A stretch of 64,000 nucleotides of DNA from positions 149,210,721 through 149,274,720 of the forward strand of contig NC_134530.1 of the NCBI RefSeq assembly GCF_050624435.1, read 5' to 3'. The position numbers and the translations under genes are program-made. This document shows positions 32,209 to 42,834 of this stretch, piece by piece (position 1 is the first letter of the stretch; each line of letters begins with the position of its first letter). The stretch is from Tenrec ecaudatus. Its lineage: Eukaryota > Chordata > Mammalia > Afrosoricida > Tenrecidae. The notes below the pieces were generated by a model. It searched no databases and was not told the origin of the DNA. It saw only the letters and a program-made list of their open reading frames with translations.

Positions 32209-32210
<2 letters not shown>
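31353..32210. other. Single-copy sequence with an old repeat
   Basis: Around 31595-31690 an ancient mammal-wide block is visible ('ttattcaacaaacttgtatt', 'gagtatgtgccaggaacagt'). A 20-base piece at about 31561 resembles an L1 3' end. Nothing else was recognised. Confidence 0.4.

Positions 32211-32253
<43 letters not shown>
32211..32253. repeat. (CA)n microsatellite
   Basis: About 20 uninterrupted CA units. Confidence 0.95.
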
Positions 32254-32255
<2 letters not shown>

Positions 32256-32691
32256 AAAGAATTACATAATACTGAAAGTCACAAGTGCTAAGGCCAGATC
32301 CTGACAGAGTGTTTTGCAACATTGTAAGCAGAGATGAGATCAGACTTGTCTGGGGCAGGAGGAGTATTTGGGAAGGGGGAAGACCTGGTTGATGGCTATT
32401 AGGAAAAAGCAGTCGAGAGGTAATTCTATGATCTAAGAGAGTGATTGAAGAAGCATGGAAGGATTCAAGAGCCATTTCGTAAGTAAGACCGATAAGATGT
32501 GATGTTTCATTGGACGTGGGATGTAAAGCCTAAGCGTGAAGGAATGCACCTCTCACTTGTAGCACCAGGCTTCTCGACAGATGGCGGCGCAGGCAGTAAG
32601 CGTCAGGACCATGGGACGAAGAGAAGAGTTAGGGTAGAGGAAGGAGCTCAGCTCAGGTTGGGACCCATTTTCAGGATCTATGAATTCCACG
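32254..32691. other. Single-copy sequence, nothing seen
   Basis: No repeat or coding call. Confidence 0.4.
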
Positions 32692-32897
32692 CGAATGAGC
32701 CTTAGTGGCATGGTCGTTAAGCACTTGGCTGGTAACCAAATGTACAGGTTGACACTCACCAGCTACCCTGAGTGAGAAAGATGTGCAGTTGACTTCCATA
32801 AAGATTTTACAGCCTTGGCAACTCAATGGGGCGGCTCGACTCTGTTCTAGAGAGATGCTATTAGTCAGAATTGACCCAAGGGCAGTTGGGTTTGTCC
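32692..32897 (+). repeat. AfroSINE
   Basis: Head 'tgagccttagtggcatggtc', middle 'gattttacagccttggcaac' and tail 'tattagtcagaattgaccca' are present. Confidence 0.85.
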
Positions 32898-33129
32898 CCC
32901 CACCCCCTTTTTGGTATGGGTCGAATATAGATATCCAGTCAGCCCTTGGAAGCTGTGGTTCAGCAACAGTTGACTGAATTAAAAATATTGGTGTGAACAA
33001 AAGTGGTCAAAGCAATCCCTCGACCCCTACAAGGAAGGATCAGTGCTCTTTACGTACCATTTACATTTACATTCTATTAAGTATCGTTAGGATCCCTGGA
33101 TGCACAATGGTTAGGAGATAAATGACACC

Positions 33130-33632
33130 ATCTCAAAAGATTGGAGATGTAGTCAATTAGTCCTTTCCAGCTATGTGATCTATTACATATGTGATCTATT
33201 AAAATTGGAACACTATGTCTTTGGCTATAATCCCATTCTTGAAGGGATTAAGGTGGGATGTATCTTCAGACTTTACTAGAGGGTGTGATTTAAGTCACCA
33301 TCTTTTGTTTCCCTAGAGGTATGGTTTGCTGAAAGACAAGAACCATGCATCTATCCAAGCCATTCCTCTGCATATGAAAGCCATTTCAGGCACAGAGAGA
33401 AGCCCAGGACCACAGCAAGAGCACGTATCAGATCTCTGCCTGAAGTGGCAGAGGCTGAGCCCAGAGATTGTGAGACTGTGAGACAGAGCAAGAGGAGCAG
33501 TGCTGAGACTACAGGACTGTGAGACAGAGTGACAGGCGGGCTTCCTGGTCCATGGAGGCAGAGGTCAAGGGACCACATGGCTGAGAGGCTGAGGACCAAG
33601 AAAAACCTGACCAGGAGCTGCTAGAGGTTCAG
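33130..33632 (+). repeat. LTR-like repeat, family C, sense copy
   Basis: It shares its block order with 34830-35385 read in the opposite direction: 'ggctataatcccattcttga', 'gtggtttgctgaaagacaa'-type and 'aagccattcctctgcatatg'. GAGACTGTGAGAC-like tandem words fill the 3' half. The ends are not defined and the family was not recognised. Confidence 0.5.
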
Positions 33633-33639
33633 GCCAGAG

Positions 33640-34795
33640 CCAGAAGAAGACATGGAACAAGCGATATCTTTGCTGATGTCAGATGGATCTTGGCTCAAAG
33701 TAGAGAATACCAGAAAGAGGTTTACTTGTGTTTTGTTGACAATGCCAAGGCATTCAATTGTATGGATCATAACAAGCTGTGGATAGCTTTGGGAAGAATG
33801 AGAATTCGAGAACACTTCGTTGTGCTCACCTGTGACTTGCACATGGATCAAGAGGCAGTTGTGCGAACAGAACAAGGGAATGCTTCATGGTTTAAAATCC
33901 GGAGAGGTGTGCGTCAGGGTTGTATCCTCTCACCGTACTTATTCCATCTGTATGATGAGAAACTCATCAGAGAAGGGCGACTGTGTAAAGAAGATCTCAG
34001 CATCAGGATTGAAGGAAGTCTTATTAACAACCTGTGATGTGCAGAGGACACACCTTGCTTGCCGTAAGTGAGGAGGACTTGCACTTGCTGAGGAAGCTCA
34101 AGGAGTGCAGCTGTCAGTGTGGGTTACAACTCAATGTCAAGAAGACCACATTCCTCACAACTGGACCATTAGGTAACAGCATGATAAATGGAGAAAAGAT
34201 TGAAGTTGTCTAGGATTTCATCTTGCTTGGATCCACAGTCATTGTGCATGGAAGTATCAGTCAAAAGATCCAAAAGACACATTGCATTGGATAAATCTGC
34301 TGCACGAGACTTCTTTAGAGTGTTGAAAAGCAAAGATGCTATTTTGAGGACTAGGATGTGCCTGACTCAAACTTGGTATTTGCAATTGCCTCCTATGCAT
34401 GTGAAAGTTGGACCTTGAATCAGGAAGCCTGAAGAAGAATTGATGCACTTGAATTATGGTGTTGACGAAGAATCTTATGCGTACCATGCACTGCCAAAAG
34501 AACAAACAGATCTGTCTTGGGAGAATGATCAGTGTGCTCCTAGGTTCCGTCTCCCGCACTTTGGACGTGCTGTGAGGAGAGACCAGGCCCTAGGGAACGG
34601 CATTGTCCTAAGCTAAGTGGAGGGTAGCGAAAAAGAGAAGGCCCGGGCACGGTGGATGGACACAGTGCCTGCAACAATGGGCTCCGGCATCGGAACAATG
34701 GTGAGGATGGCATGGGACCAGGCAGTGTTTTGTTTTGGGGTGCATGGGGGTCACTACGAGTCAGAACTGACTCAATGGCTCCTAACATTAGGGAA
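33640..34795 (+). pseudogene. RTE/BovB-type LINE, reverse-transcriptase fossil
   Basis: The best-preserved RT in the window. The frame 33690-34037 contains RT motif A as 'CFVDNAKAFNCMDHNKLW' with its aspartate kept, then 'QEAVVRTEQGNASWFKI' and 'RRGVRQGCILSPYLF' (motif B region). Just downstream the expected catalytic YADD reads CAED after an in-frame stop ('NNL*CAEDT'). The post-RT part follows to about 34420 ('KSKDAILRTRMCLTQTW'), with an RTE-type 3' tail near 34770. It is non-functional. Confidence 0.9.
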
Positions 34796-34829
34796 GTCAA
34801 TAGGGTTCTGGAAGCCAGGATCAGAAAGC

Positions 34830-35385
34830 ATTAAGGATACAATCATTGGTCTCTAGCAACACCTCTCCTCAGCCAGCAGCCAAGTCTCTTTCCAGTTCTG
34901 TCTCTCAGTCACAATGTCCTCCATGGGCCAGGAAGACAGCCTCTGCTCATAGTCTCACGGTCTCATGGTCTCTACCCCGAGTCTCAACCTGGCTCCTTTG
35001 CTCTGTCTCCTGGTCTCCACGCTGCAGCCCGTGGTGTCTCTGGCTTTGACCCCACCACGTCAGACAGACATCTCCAATGTGCCCCACTCGTGGCTCTTCA
35101 TCCTTGATGGTCCTAGGATTTCTCGGTCCTGATCCTGTTCTGAGACAGCACTGATACGTAGAGGAATGGCTTTGCTGGTGGGGTGGTTTTTGTCTTTCAG
35201 CAGACCACATCCCTAAGGCAACAGAGGGTAGCGACTCTATTAGATATGAAGGTGGTGACTCAGAATACATCACACTTTAACCTGCCCATTAGAGGTCATA
35301 GAGGCTAGAATTGAAATATAGTACAGAAGGGATTATGGCTAGCTGGATCTATTCATTGACTATATCTCAGTATTATAAGTAATCT
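34830..35385 (-). repeat. LTR-like repeat, family C, antisense copy
   Basis: The inverted partner of 33130-33632. Its antisense blocks include 'ctttcagcagaccacatccc' and 'tagaggaatggctttgctgg'. With its partner it brackets the RTE fossil. Confidence 0.5.
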
Positions 35386-35639
35386 ACAGATAATTTAAAG
35401 TCTATGGGAGGGGAAAAGTATATGGGAGGATGTGCATAGATTTCATGTAAATACTAAGTAAGCCGTTTTATATAAAGGGCTCGAGCAGTCATGGATTTTG
35501 GTGTAGGGGGGGCAGTCTAAAACCAGCCTCTCCCCCTCCCTTTTGGACTGGTTGCTAGTGCTTCATTAACATGTGTCAAGAGAGGAAAAGGAATGGGCCT
35601 CCGGGTGAGGAAGGGACTCAACAGGCCTTTGCTCTGTGC
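35386..35639. other. Single-copy sequence, nothing seen
   Basis: Short spacer before the tubulin pseudogene. Confidence 0.35.
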
Positions 35640-37567
35640 TGAGGGCAGTCAATCAGGCGCGGCCTGGGCCAACGTATAAGGAAGACGAGGGTCCATGTCA
35701 GACAGCGAGGAGGTGCTTGTGTGGTGTGGTTGGCCATTGTGAGCCTGCTGACCCGGTGGGCTGAGGGCAGGTAAGGAGACTTCCAAGACAGGGCTCCCGC
35801 ATGCTGGCTGGGCCCTTGGGGGTGAAGGTGGCTAACTTGCATTCCCAGATCCTCTGCAGGCCCTTGTGGACCTGGATGGGGTCCACCTCTCCCTGGATGC
35901 AGATGCAGCAGTGGTTGGTGTGGCGATCCCGGCCTGTGGACCCTATCATGGTCTTTGGCTCCAACCGCCGCCTCATAACATCCAGGACCGGGGCTTCCAC
36001 ACACTGGTCAGCTACCGGTTGGTGGTGAGGGGGGTGTAGCCAGTCACAAGGCAGCGGAGCTTTGTGGGGGAAAGGCCAGCCCCCCCCAACTAATCTCAGG
36101 TTCAATGGGCCAAATTGTACGGTTGAGATATATAAAGATTATAATAAAATCATAGAGAGCATGAGAGATACAAGAAAGATTGAAATAATGAAGTCAGACA
36201 CATTTCATAGTAGCATGCTCACCTCAGCCCCACTTGGTGGTCCACGTGGAGATGGGAGAATGTAGGGCAGGAGAGAGGGGGAGGGGAAAGAGGGCAAGGG
36301 GAAAGGGAAGATGGGAGCGAGGACGGGAGAGAGGAAGGAGGAGCACGGAGCCAGGGAGAGGCAAGGGAGAGAGCTCTTTATTGTTAACCTGGGCTTAAAT
36401 ATCTTTGGGGGGGGGGCATGCAAACCACCTATTTACAGGGAAAGACGGCACAGGAAGGGGTTGCACTATAGGTTTTACAGCAATGAGAGGGGGATCATCT
36501 AGGGGTATCCACGCAATAGGAAAGGGAGGGATTGGGGGTATACATGTGACAAAATGGGCAGATCCCAGATTCAGTATGGCAGCCTAACTTTGGATGTCAC
36601 TGAGCCGGTTTGACCAGTTCTCTGGTGCTCTGTAGAAACCACTATCAGTAGGGTGTAAACTCCACCTACGGGAGCCAGACTGATGGTCACAGGCCTTTAG
36701 AGAGAAGTAGCCCATTGTCCTTAACAGCAGGGAGTAGGCCCCTCCTGTGGTGGGACCAGACAGTTGTCTGGCAACTTACTGCCTTCAGGGAGGATGTCTC
36801 TAAGCATCTGACCTCCCACCATGTGCTGACAAATAGCCTCTAGTGTTTGGCATGTCTTTGGGGGTGACAAACCTGGGGAAAAGTCTCTTTATAATACCAC
36901 AGAGCCTCAGTGTGGGGATGAACGGGCGATGAGGTCATTGTTCCCGTAGCTGGGTTAGCACAGGGGGTTGGTGCTGGCCAACATGATGGTGGACCCCAGC
37001 AGGCTGATCTGGGAGAAGGATGGGTTCTGGATATGCAGGCGGTCTGTGGCAATGCGGTTCAGGGCCTGGTGGTCCAGCATCACCACGCAGTCTGCGTTCT
37101 GAGTCAGCCACGAGTTAGAGGGCTGCAGTACTCCATCTCTCCGGGTTGGGAAACACAGAGTACATCTGCGTCAGTTTCTTGGGGTACCTTTCATTGAGTC
37201 ATTCTCAGAAGTAGGAGCCCAGGCCAGAGCCTGTCCCCCCAGCAATGGAACGACATAGCCCAAAGCCCTCCAGACGGTCACTGCCATCTGCTTCCCAATC
37301 TATGATATCAAAAATGGCCTCATGGATCTTTTCTACCTGAGGGAATCCGCTGGCTTAGCTGTTGCCCGCTCTGCCTCCGTGCTCTGACAGGTAATGTTCT
37401 CCGGGATGTAGAGCTTGGCAGAAGGGCATTGAGGATGGAGTGGATCACCCGGGGCTCCAGGCCCAGCAGTACCGTCCTGGGGATGTAGTGCTCATCATCT
37501 GTCTGGTCGAAAAAGATGTCCTTGTGGTCAGTGCTTTCAGTGGCGAACTCCTCCACGATGCCCTCCC
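35640..37567 (-). pseudogene. TUBG: Gamma-tubulin processed pseudogene, split by an LTR
   Basis: Gamma-tubulin is the microtubule-nucleating tubulin of centrosomes. Read on the minus strand from 37567, the frame gives '[17 protein letters not shown]', then '[20 protein letters not shown]', then a frameshift near codon 80 ('YLSEHGG' continues in another frame). The nucleotide-binding loop '[13 protein letters not shown]' (about 37212-37250) is intact and is followed at once by stops. After the LTR the match resumes with 'TTVLDVMRR'-region sequence ('[12 protein letters not shown]') and '[11 protein letters not shown]', then '[12 protein letters not shown]' and 'MANHTTQAP'. About 33 N-terminal codons and most of the last 70 codons are missing. 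No introns are seen, so this is a dead retrocopy. Which of the mammalian paralogues is the parent cannot be told. Confidence 0.93.
36063..36901 (-). mobile_element. Solo LTR, ERV class II-like, inside tubulin pseudogene
   Basis: 839 bp, read on the minus strand as TGTGGTATTA to CCCCCACA. It is flanked by a 6-bp duplication GAGCTT (36057-36062) and GAGCCT (36902-36907), five of six identical. The minus strand carries a TATTTAAG promoter-like box and, about 15 bases on, AATAAAG, then a long CT-rich stretch (36245-36375, purine-rich on the plus strand). Removing it rejoins the tubulin reading near 'RLHFL'. No viral gene is present. It is unrelated in sequence to the LTR at 21419. Confidence 0.85.
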
Positions 37568-37571
37568 CTAT

Positions 37572-38450
37572 GTATATTGTTATTGTTGGATGCTGTCCGT
37601 CAGCCCTGACTCCAGGTGACCCTGTAAGCGATAGGCTAAAACACTGCCCTGTCCTCGGTCTTTGCTGTGCTCATTCACATCGTTGGGGTCTTTCTCTTTT
37701 CCACCAACCCTGTACTTTTCCAAGCATAATATTCTCTAGGGCCTGGTCCCTCCTGAGAGATAGCACGTGTAAAGTATACAAGACAAAGTGTCACCATCCT
37801 CCTTTCTAAGAAGCATTCTGGTTGCCCTTCTTCTAAGACACGTTTCTTCTTTTTGCTGATAGTCCACGGTATATTCAATGTTCTTTGCCAACATCATAAT
37901 GGAAACTCATCGAATCTCCACTTCTTTATCTTATTTATTTGTTCATCGTTTGAACATAGGAGATGATTAAAAATAGTCTGGCGTGGGTCAGGGGCAACTT
38001 AATCCTCAGAATGACATCTTTGCTTTTTTAACACTTCAAACAGGCCTTTTACAGCAGATTTGCCCAATTCAGTATATCGTTTGATTTCTTTACTGCTGTT
38101 TCCCATGAGTGTTGATTGTGGATCCAAGTAAAATGAAATCCTTAACAAATTCATTCCTTTGTGTTTATCATGATCTTGCTCATTGGCTCACTGGCCCAAC
38201 TGTGAGGATTTTTGCTTCGTGGATGCGGGGGCCTGATCCTGACTAAAGGCTTGATTTTCATCAGGATGTGCTTCAGGCCTCTTCACTTTTCCTAAGCAAG
38301 ATAGTGTCATCTGCATATCACAGTCTGTTAATAAATCTTCCTCTATTACCGATGTCAAGTTTTTCGGATAATCCAGCCCCTGAGCATACGCGTTTAGCAT
38401 GCAGATTGTGTAAAAGCATACAGCCTTCTGCACAATTTTTCCTGATTTTA
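37572..38450 (-). mobile_element. RTE/BovB-type LINE, 3' two-thirds
   Basis: It starts right at the 5' break of the tubulin pseudogene. Antisense blocks 'tgtgcttttccaagcataat'-type, 'gtgttgattgtggatccaag' and 'ttcgtggatgcgggggcctg' lie in the expected order. At the RT active site the expected YADD stretch is degenerate ('DCDMQMTLSCLG'). Confidence 0.8.
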
Positions 38451-38454
38451 AACC

Positions 38455-38580
38455 ATGTAGTTATTTGGTGCTGCTATTTACAGCGGAAAGCTTTCAAAAA
38501 CCAGAAACTTATTTTCTCACAGCTTAGGAGGCTAGAATGTTGAATTCAGGATGCCAGCTCCATGGGGAAAAGTTTAATTA
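38455..38580 (-). repeat. MLT1-like LTR, start fragment
   Basis: The blocks 'aaaccagaaacttattttct' and 'cacagcttaggaggctagaa' are followed by 'gccagctccatggggaaaag'. Confidence 0.6.
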
Positions 38581-39617
38581 GAAGAAAAATTGGTACCAGG
38601 AGTGGGGCTTTAAGTCAACGAGCCTGAAAACATGAGCCTAATTAGGGTATATCTGAGAAGAGACATAATTCTAAAAAACTGCTTTATAGAATAGGGAAGT
38701 CGCAGGCTGTGATTATGGTGAAGAAACAATGAATTAAGTAGTCACCTGCTATTCCTTGAGACCAGACTCTGCATCCTAAAGAGGAAGCTTTAGGGGGCCT
38801 GGTGACCTAGTGTAAAGATAATAAAGCAGACTGTTTATTACTTATAAACCTTAGATATAGGCCAGGAGCAATGAGACAGGTTTCTACCCAGAATTTCCTA
38901 CTTACAAACAGAAAAAAAAAAAAAGCAGATGATTATGTAACTCTGGTTCAGAAAGTCCATTTTGTCGATAGCTGGAGCTCTCTAATTACTAAGAGCCAAA
39001 TTCAGAAATGGATGGGCCTTGCCAAACTGCTGTCTAGTCTTAATTTTCCGTCTCATTGAGTTTATAGTGCCAAAATGAAGGCTCTGATGGACAGAGATGG
39101 ATATTTAGGCCATTGGAAAAGGGTTTTGGGGGAGGGCGAGGTAGAAGGCATTACAGAGAAACACGATACCCTCTTAAGCTCCTCAGGCATTTCTCATGCT
39201 GTCTTCCCCAGGGAAAGAGGAAGTCCTACTGAGGCAGCTCTCACAGCCAAGGCTGAGATATGGTCAAGAAAAGACACACCTAGAATTGTGTGGCCCCCTT
39301 CTTTCTGTACCATTAAGAGAAGGATAATAGACTTGAAGAAGTGATTCTTGGGTCTAAATAACAGAAAACAGTTGGGGGCTAGTTCTCAGGATTCGGTGCA
39401 GCTGCTGAAGGTAGGCAGTCTCCCAATTGCGTTGGCCTGTGTCCCTGTTGCTTCAGAATTTGATACATGCTGGAACCAGGAACCACAGTATGACCTGGTC
39501 TTAGAGATCTCTTCCTTTCCTCTATTTTCTAAGTAAATGGGTTTTTTTCTTTTCTGCTGCCGCCCTAATTTCTGTGCAATGTGAAAGGAGGTATGGTGTT
39601 ATATTGTTGGGTTGCTT
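38581..39617. other. Single-copy sequence, no gene seen
   Basis: An A-run sits at 38912-38924. No coding or repeat call. Confidence 0.35.
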
Positions 39618-39790
39618 TGATTGTCAAGTCAACGATGACCTGTAGTGACCCTAAGTGACGGAGCAGACGCCCAAATAGGGTTTTCTAGCCTGTAATACTT
39701 GCAGAAGTAGACCACTAAGTCTTCCTCCTAAAAAGCCTTTGGAAGCATTGACCCAGGCTTGCAGCCATTACACCACAGGATCCCTTATTG
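39618..39790 (-). repeat. AfroSINE
   Basis: Tail 'tgtcaagtcaacgatgacct' and head 'gccattacaccacaggatcc' are present; the middle is decayed. Confidence 0.7.
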
Positions 39791-40039
39791 GGCACACGGC
39801 AGAGGCCACATTTACCACTTAGTAGGTTAGAGCCAAGGGAGCACTCACAGTTGGGTAGGATCTCACTGGACACAGGCAGGGAGAATTCTGTGTTCCATGG
39901 TTGTTCCTCCCTCCAGCTAAGTTCCCCTGCCCTCAGAGCTGTGCTTCATGTCCTCAAATTGTACTAGTATGCAATACGTTGGGGGACGGCAAATGGTATT
40001 ATGCAGAGAAAAGGTTACATGGTTGACTTAGATATCCAT

Positions 40040-40610
40040 AACAAAAATGCCACAGATGGGTAGTTTAGCAAATAGAAACGGACTTCCTCGTGAGCTGTTG
40101 TGGTTGTTAGGTGATATCCGATGGGTCTGACTCGTAGTGACCGGAGTACAAGAGAACGGAATCCTGTCTGGTCTTTCACGATCCTCACCATTGCTCCAGC
40201 TCGCGGTGGCTGTCACTGCATCCCTCCATCTGGCTTAGAATGCTGCGCTCGTGATTAGGAGGCCGATGTCTGAATTTGGGGTGCTGTTAGAGAAGAACTC
40301 TCCCTGTCTGCTCCGGGGGAAGGGCTTGTCTCCTTGAGCTCTGTCCTTGGCCGATCTTTATGTGCCCTGACATCTCTCTTCCCCCATGCTTGCTTAGTCA
40401 CTTTTGAAATTCCTTTTATATCTCAAGAGGGACTGAAACAAGATAGACCCTATATTAGTCCTTCCTTGTTCAAATAACAAAGACACCTTATTAGCAAATG
40501 GGATTAAAACCACAGGTCTAGAGGTTAAGATTGACAGTGCAGATTCCGGAAGAACACAAACCAGCCCATCACACTCTTTTCCCCTACCCTTAAATTTATG
40601 TCCTTGCCTC
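40040..40610 (-). repeat. MLT1-like LTR with SINE insert
   Basis: MLT1-type blocks before and after the SINE: 'atgccacagatgggtagttt' and 'gtccttggccgatctttatg', then 'aaataacaaagacaccttat' and 'aaatgggattaaaaccacag'. The SINE or RTE-tail piece lies at about 40103-40255. Confidence 0.65.
40103..40255 (-). repeat. AfroSINE/RTE-tail-type fragment
   Basis: It starts 'tggttgttaggtgatatccg', then 'gtctgactcgtagtgaccgg' and 'cctcaccattgctccagctc'. The last block follows the RTE 3' end rather than an AfroSINE, so it may be a truncated RTE. Confidence 0.5.
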
Positions 40611-41867
40611 AAGCAAAACATCTTTATCCCATCACACCATCCCCCAAAGCTTAGATTATTTCCAAGTCCAAACTACCATTTTTCTGAATCATCTAAATCA
40701 AACATGCGTGAGATTTTAGGTGTATTCCATCTGGGGGCAAAATTCCTATTTATCTGTGAATCCATGAAATCTAGATGACAAGTTATCTGTTTCCCAAAGA
40801 AAAATGCAATGGTGTGGCAGCACAAGGTAGGTCCTCCCACTGCAAATGGGAGACATTGGAGGGAAAGAAGGAATAGCGGGCACCAAGCACGTCCAGAAGG
40901 CACCGGAACCATTTGCATTCACCCCAATGGTTGGGCATAATCTTCTTTTCTCTGAAGCCATCTGAGCATTGGCATGGCCCTCCAGACGCTGGGGGTTGGC
41001 CACGCTCTCTGGATTTGGGTGGAGACTGCTCAGCCCTGGGCTCAGCTCCGCTCCGGGCCCACTGGAGATGTTATCGCTCACATCTGAGCACCCCCATGCT
41101 GGCTGCTTCATTCTTTTGAGCCTTGGACATGGTCGTCCTGAACGCCCTGGGCAAGGCAGTCTCCCTGCCCCCTCGGCTTTGGCCAGCAGCCCCATCTCTC
41201 TGGCACAACTTAGCAGCAGCCCCCTGCGGGGCACCCCACCCCCCCTTTGGAACAGAGTTGATGAAGATCTGATTCTTTTAAACCTAGGAAGCCGTGATGT
41301 CGCCCTTTGAAAAGGGGATGACCCCGCTTCATGGACTTCTTCCAATAGTTTGGCTGGTTTCCAAGCTGATCCAGGGGGGCACTTCTCTTGGAGGACAAAA
41401 TATGGGGTACCTTTGGCTGTTCCTGCCCATCGAATTCCAAGAAGCAGATAGTACTTTCTTTTCATTCTTTCTCTGTCTCCTTGGTTCTCAGCGGAAGAAT
41501 TTTCCCCTGGTGATTGGTTTGATCTCTAAGTCACAGGTTTCATCTCTTTAACCAAAAGCCATGTGGCCACACCCATGTGGACAATTCTAGGGTGCGCACA
41601 CTGAGTTTGTGCAGCAGAATTATTCAAATCTTTATGCTCTCTTTTCACTTTGCACAGTTCGTTTTGGAAATGCATCTTTTTCTTCTTACAGTTTACTCTC
41701 CGTGGCAAGGAGGAAGTGTGCAACTCCTTCCAGCTCTTCTTTGGAAATCCCCTCTGCCAACTCCCCAGGCTCATCCCTTAAGTAGTCCATCTTCAACCAA
41801 ACAGTTTAGTAGACCCCAGACAACTCATTCCCCGTGGCATAAAAAGCACCTCCTTTCCCATGCTGTC
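40611..41867. other. Single-copy sequence with a long open frame
   Basis: It contains the longest open frame in the window (minus 40746-41465, 239 codons). The frame has no recognised domain, an overlapping 113-codon frame on the other strand, and low-complexity G, R and S runs. It is not called as a gene. Confidence 0.35.
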
Positions 41868-42005
41868 TGGGAGCAAGATGGGGCTTTCTACTCCGGTGAA
41901 GAATTACAGTCTCGGAAACTCACGGGGAAAGTTCTAGCCAATCCTGTAGGGTCGCTATGAGTCCGCATCGACTCCGTGTCAGTGAGTTTGGTTCGGTTCT
42001 ATGTT
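41868..42005 (+). repeat. AfroSINE, 3' half
   Basis: The blocks 'gatggggctttctactccgg' and 'gtcgctatgagtccgcatcg' end in 'gagtttggttcgg'. Confidence 0.85.
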
Positions 42006-42184
42006 GTCGAATCACACGCTCGTCCGTTTCTTTTCAAGTCTCATTCGAAGCACATTTAGCATCCACATTTCTAGCGACAATTCCTAGTCTAGTGCTGCAT
42101 GTGTCACATAAGATGACAGAGGGCTGTCTTCACTTCCTTTTGTGTCCTCATTAGAACCATCTTGGATACCCACTACCAATCTTT

Positions 42185-42745
42185 TATAACAGAAATACCC
42201 CAAACGGATGGCTTTAACACATAGAAAATCGTTCTCTTACAATTTAGGACATGAGAAATCTGAGTTCAGAGCACTGGCCCAGCTGAAGGCTTGTTCTCCC
42301 TGTCAGCTCTGTCAACACGTGGGTTGGGTCTTCTTTGGAGAGGGCAGTGTCTTCACATCAGTCTTTCTCTAGGTCTAGGAGGTTCTCAGCACAAGGGCCT
42401 CAGATCCAAAAAACATGTTCCACTCCTAGTCTTTTTCCTTTGTAGTAGTAGGCCCCTCCCTCTCTGCTTGATTCTCTCCCTTCACCTCTTATAAACTATA
42501 AGATGATGTTGAAGATGTAAGGTGATGTTGGCCTCAACCTAAGATGATCCCCCTTCCATCAAAGATTAAGTCTTTAACTTGGATAAGGTATTGCACCCCA
42601 TCCTGATCACATCGGAGCTTGTCATGGGGATGATTGCATCATTACATAACTGCCAAGATCCAAGTTGACACTTTTTTCTTTTCCTTCTTTTTTGGGGGGT
42701 ATGGGGCATGGTGGTGGTACAATTCAATTCATAACAGGTACCTTA
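42185..42745 (-). repeat. MLT1-like LTR
   Basis: Blocks in order: 'taacagaaataccccaaacg', 'tctcttacaatttaggacat', 'catcctgatcacatcggagc' and 'acaattcaattcataacagg'. Confidence 0.6.
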
Positions 42746-42834
42746 AACTCTTCCAGCCTCCACAGTGGGCACAATTTCAAAACTACTCCCCCATTTTAGA
42801 TATCGGTTAGAAGAGAGGAGTCTCTCATTCTACG

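Noticed and set aside
35640-37567. Functional gamma-tubulin gene
   Set aside because: Frameshifts, stops, missing termini and an inserted LTR rule it out.
40746-41465. Longest open frame in the window (239 codons, minus strand)
   Set aside because: No domain or family recognised. The opposite strand is also open for 113 codons, and the protein is low-complexity. Chance in GC-rich DNA is likelier.
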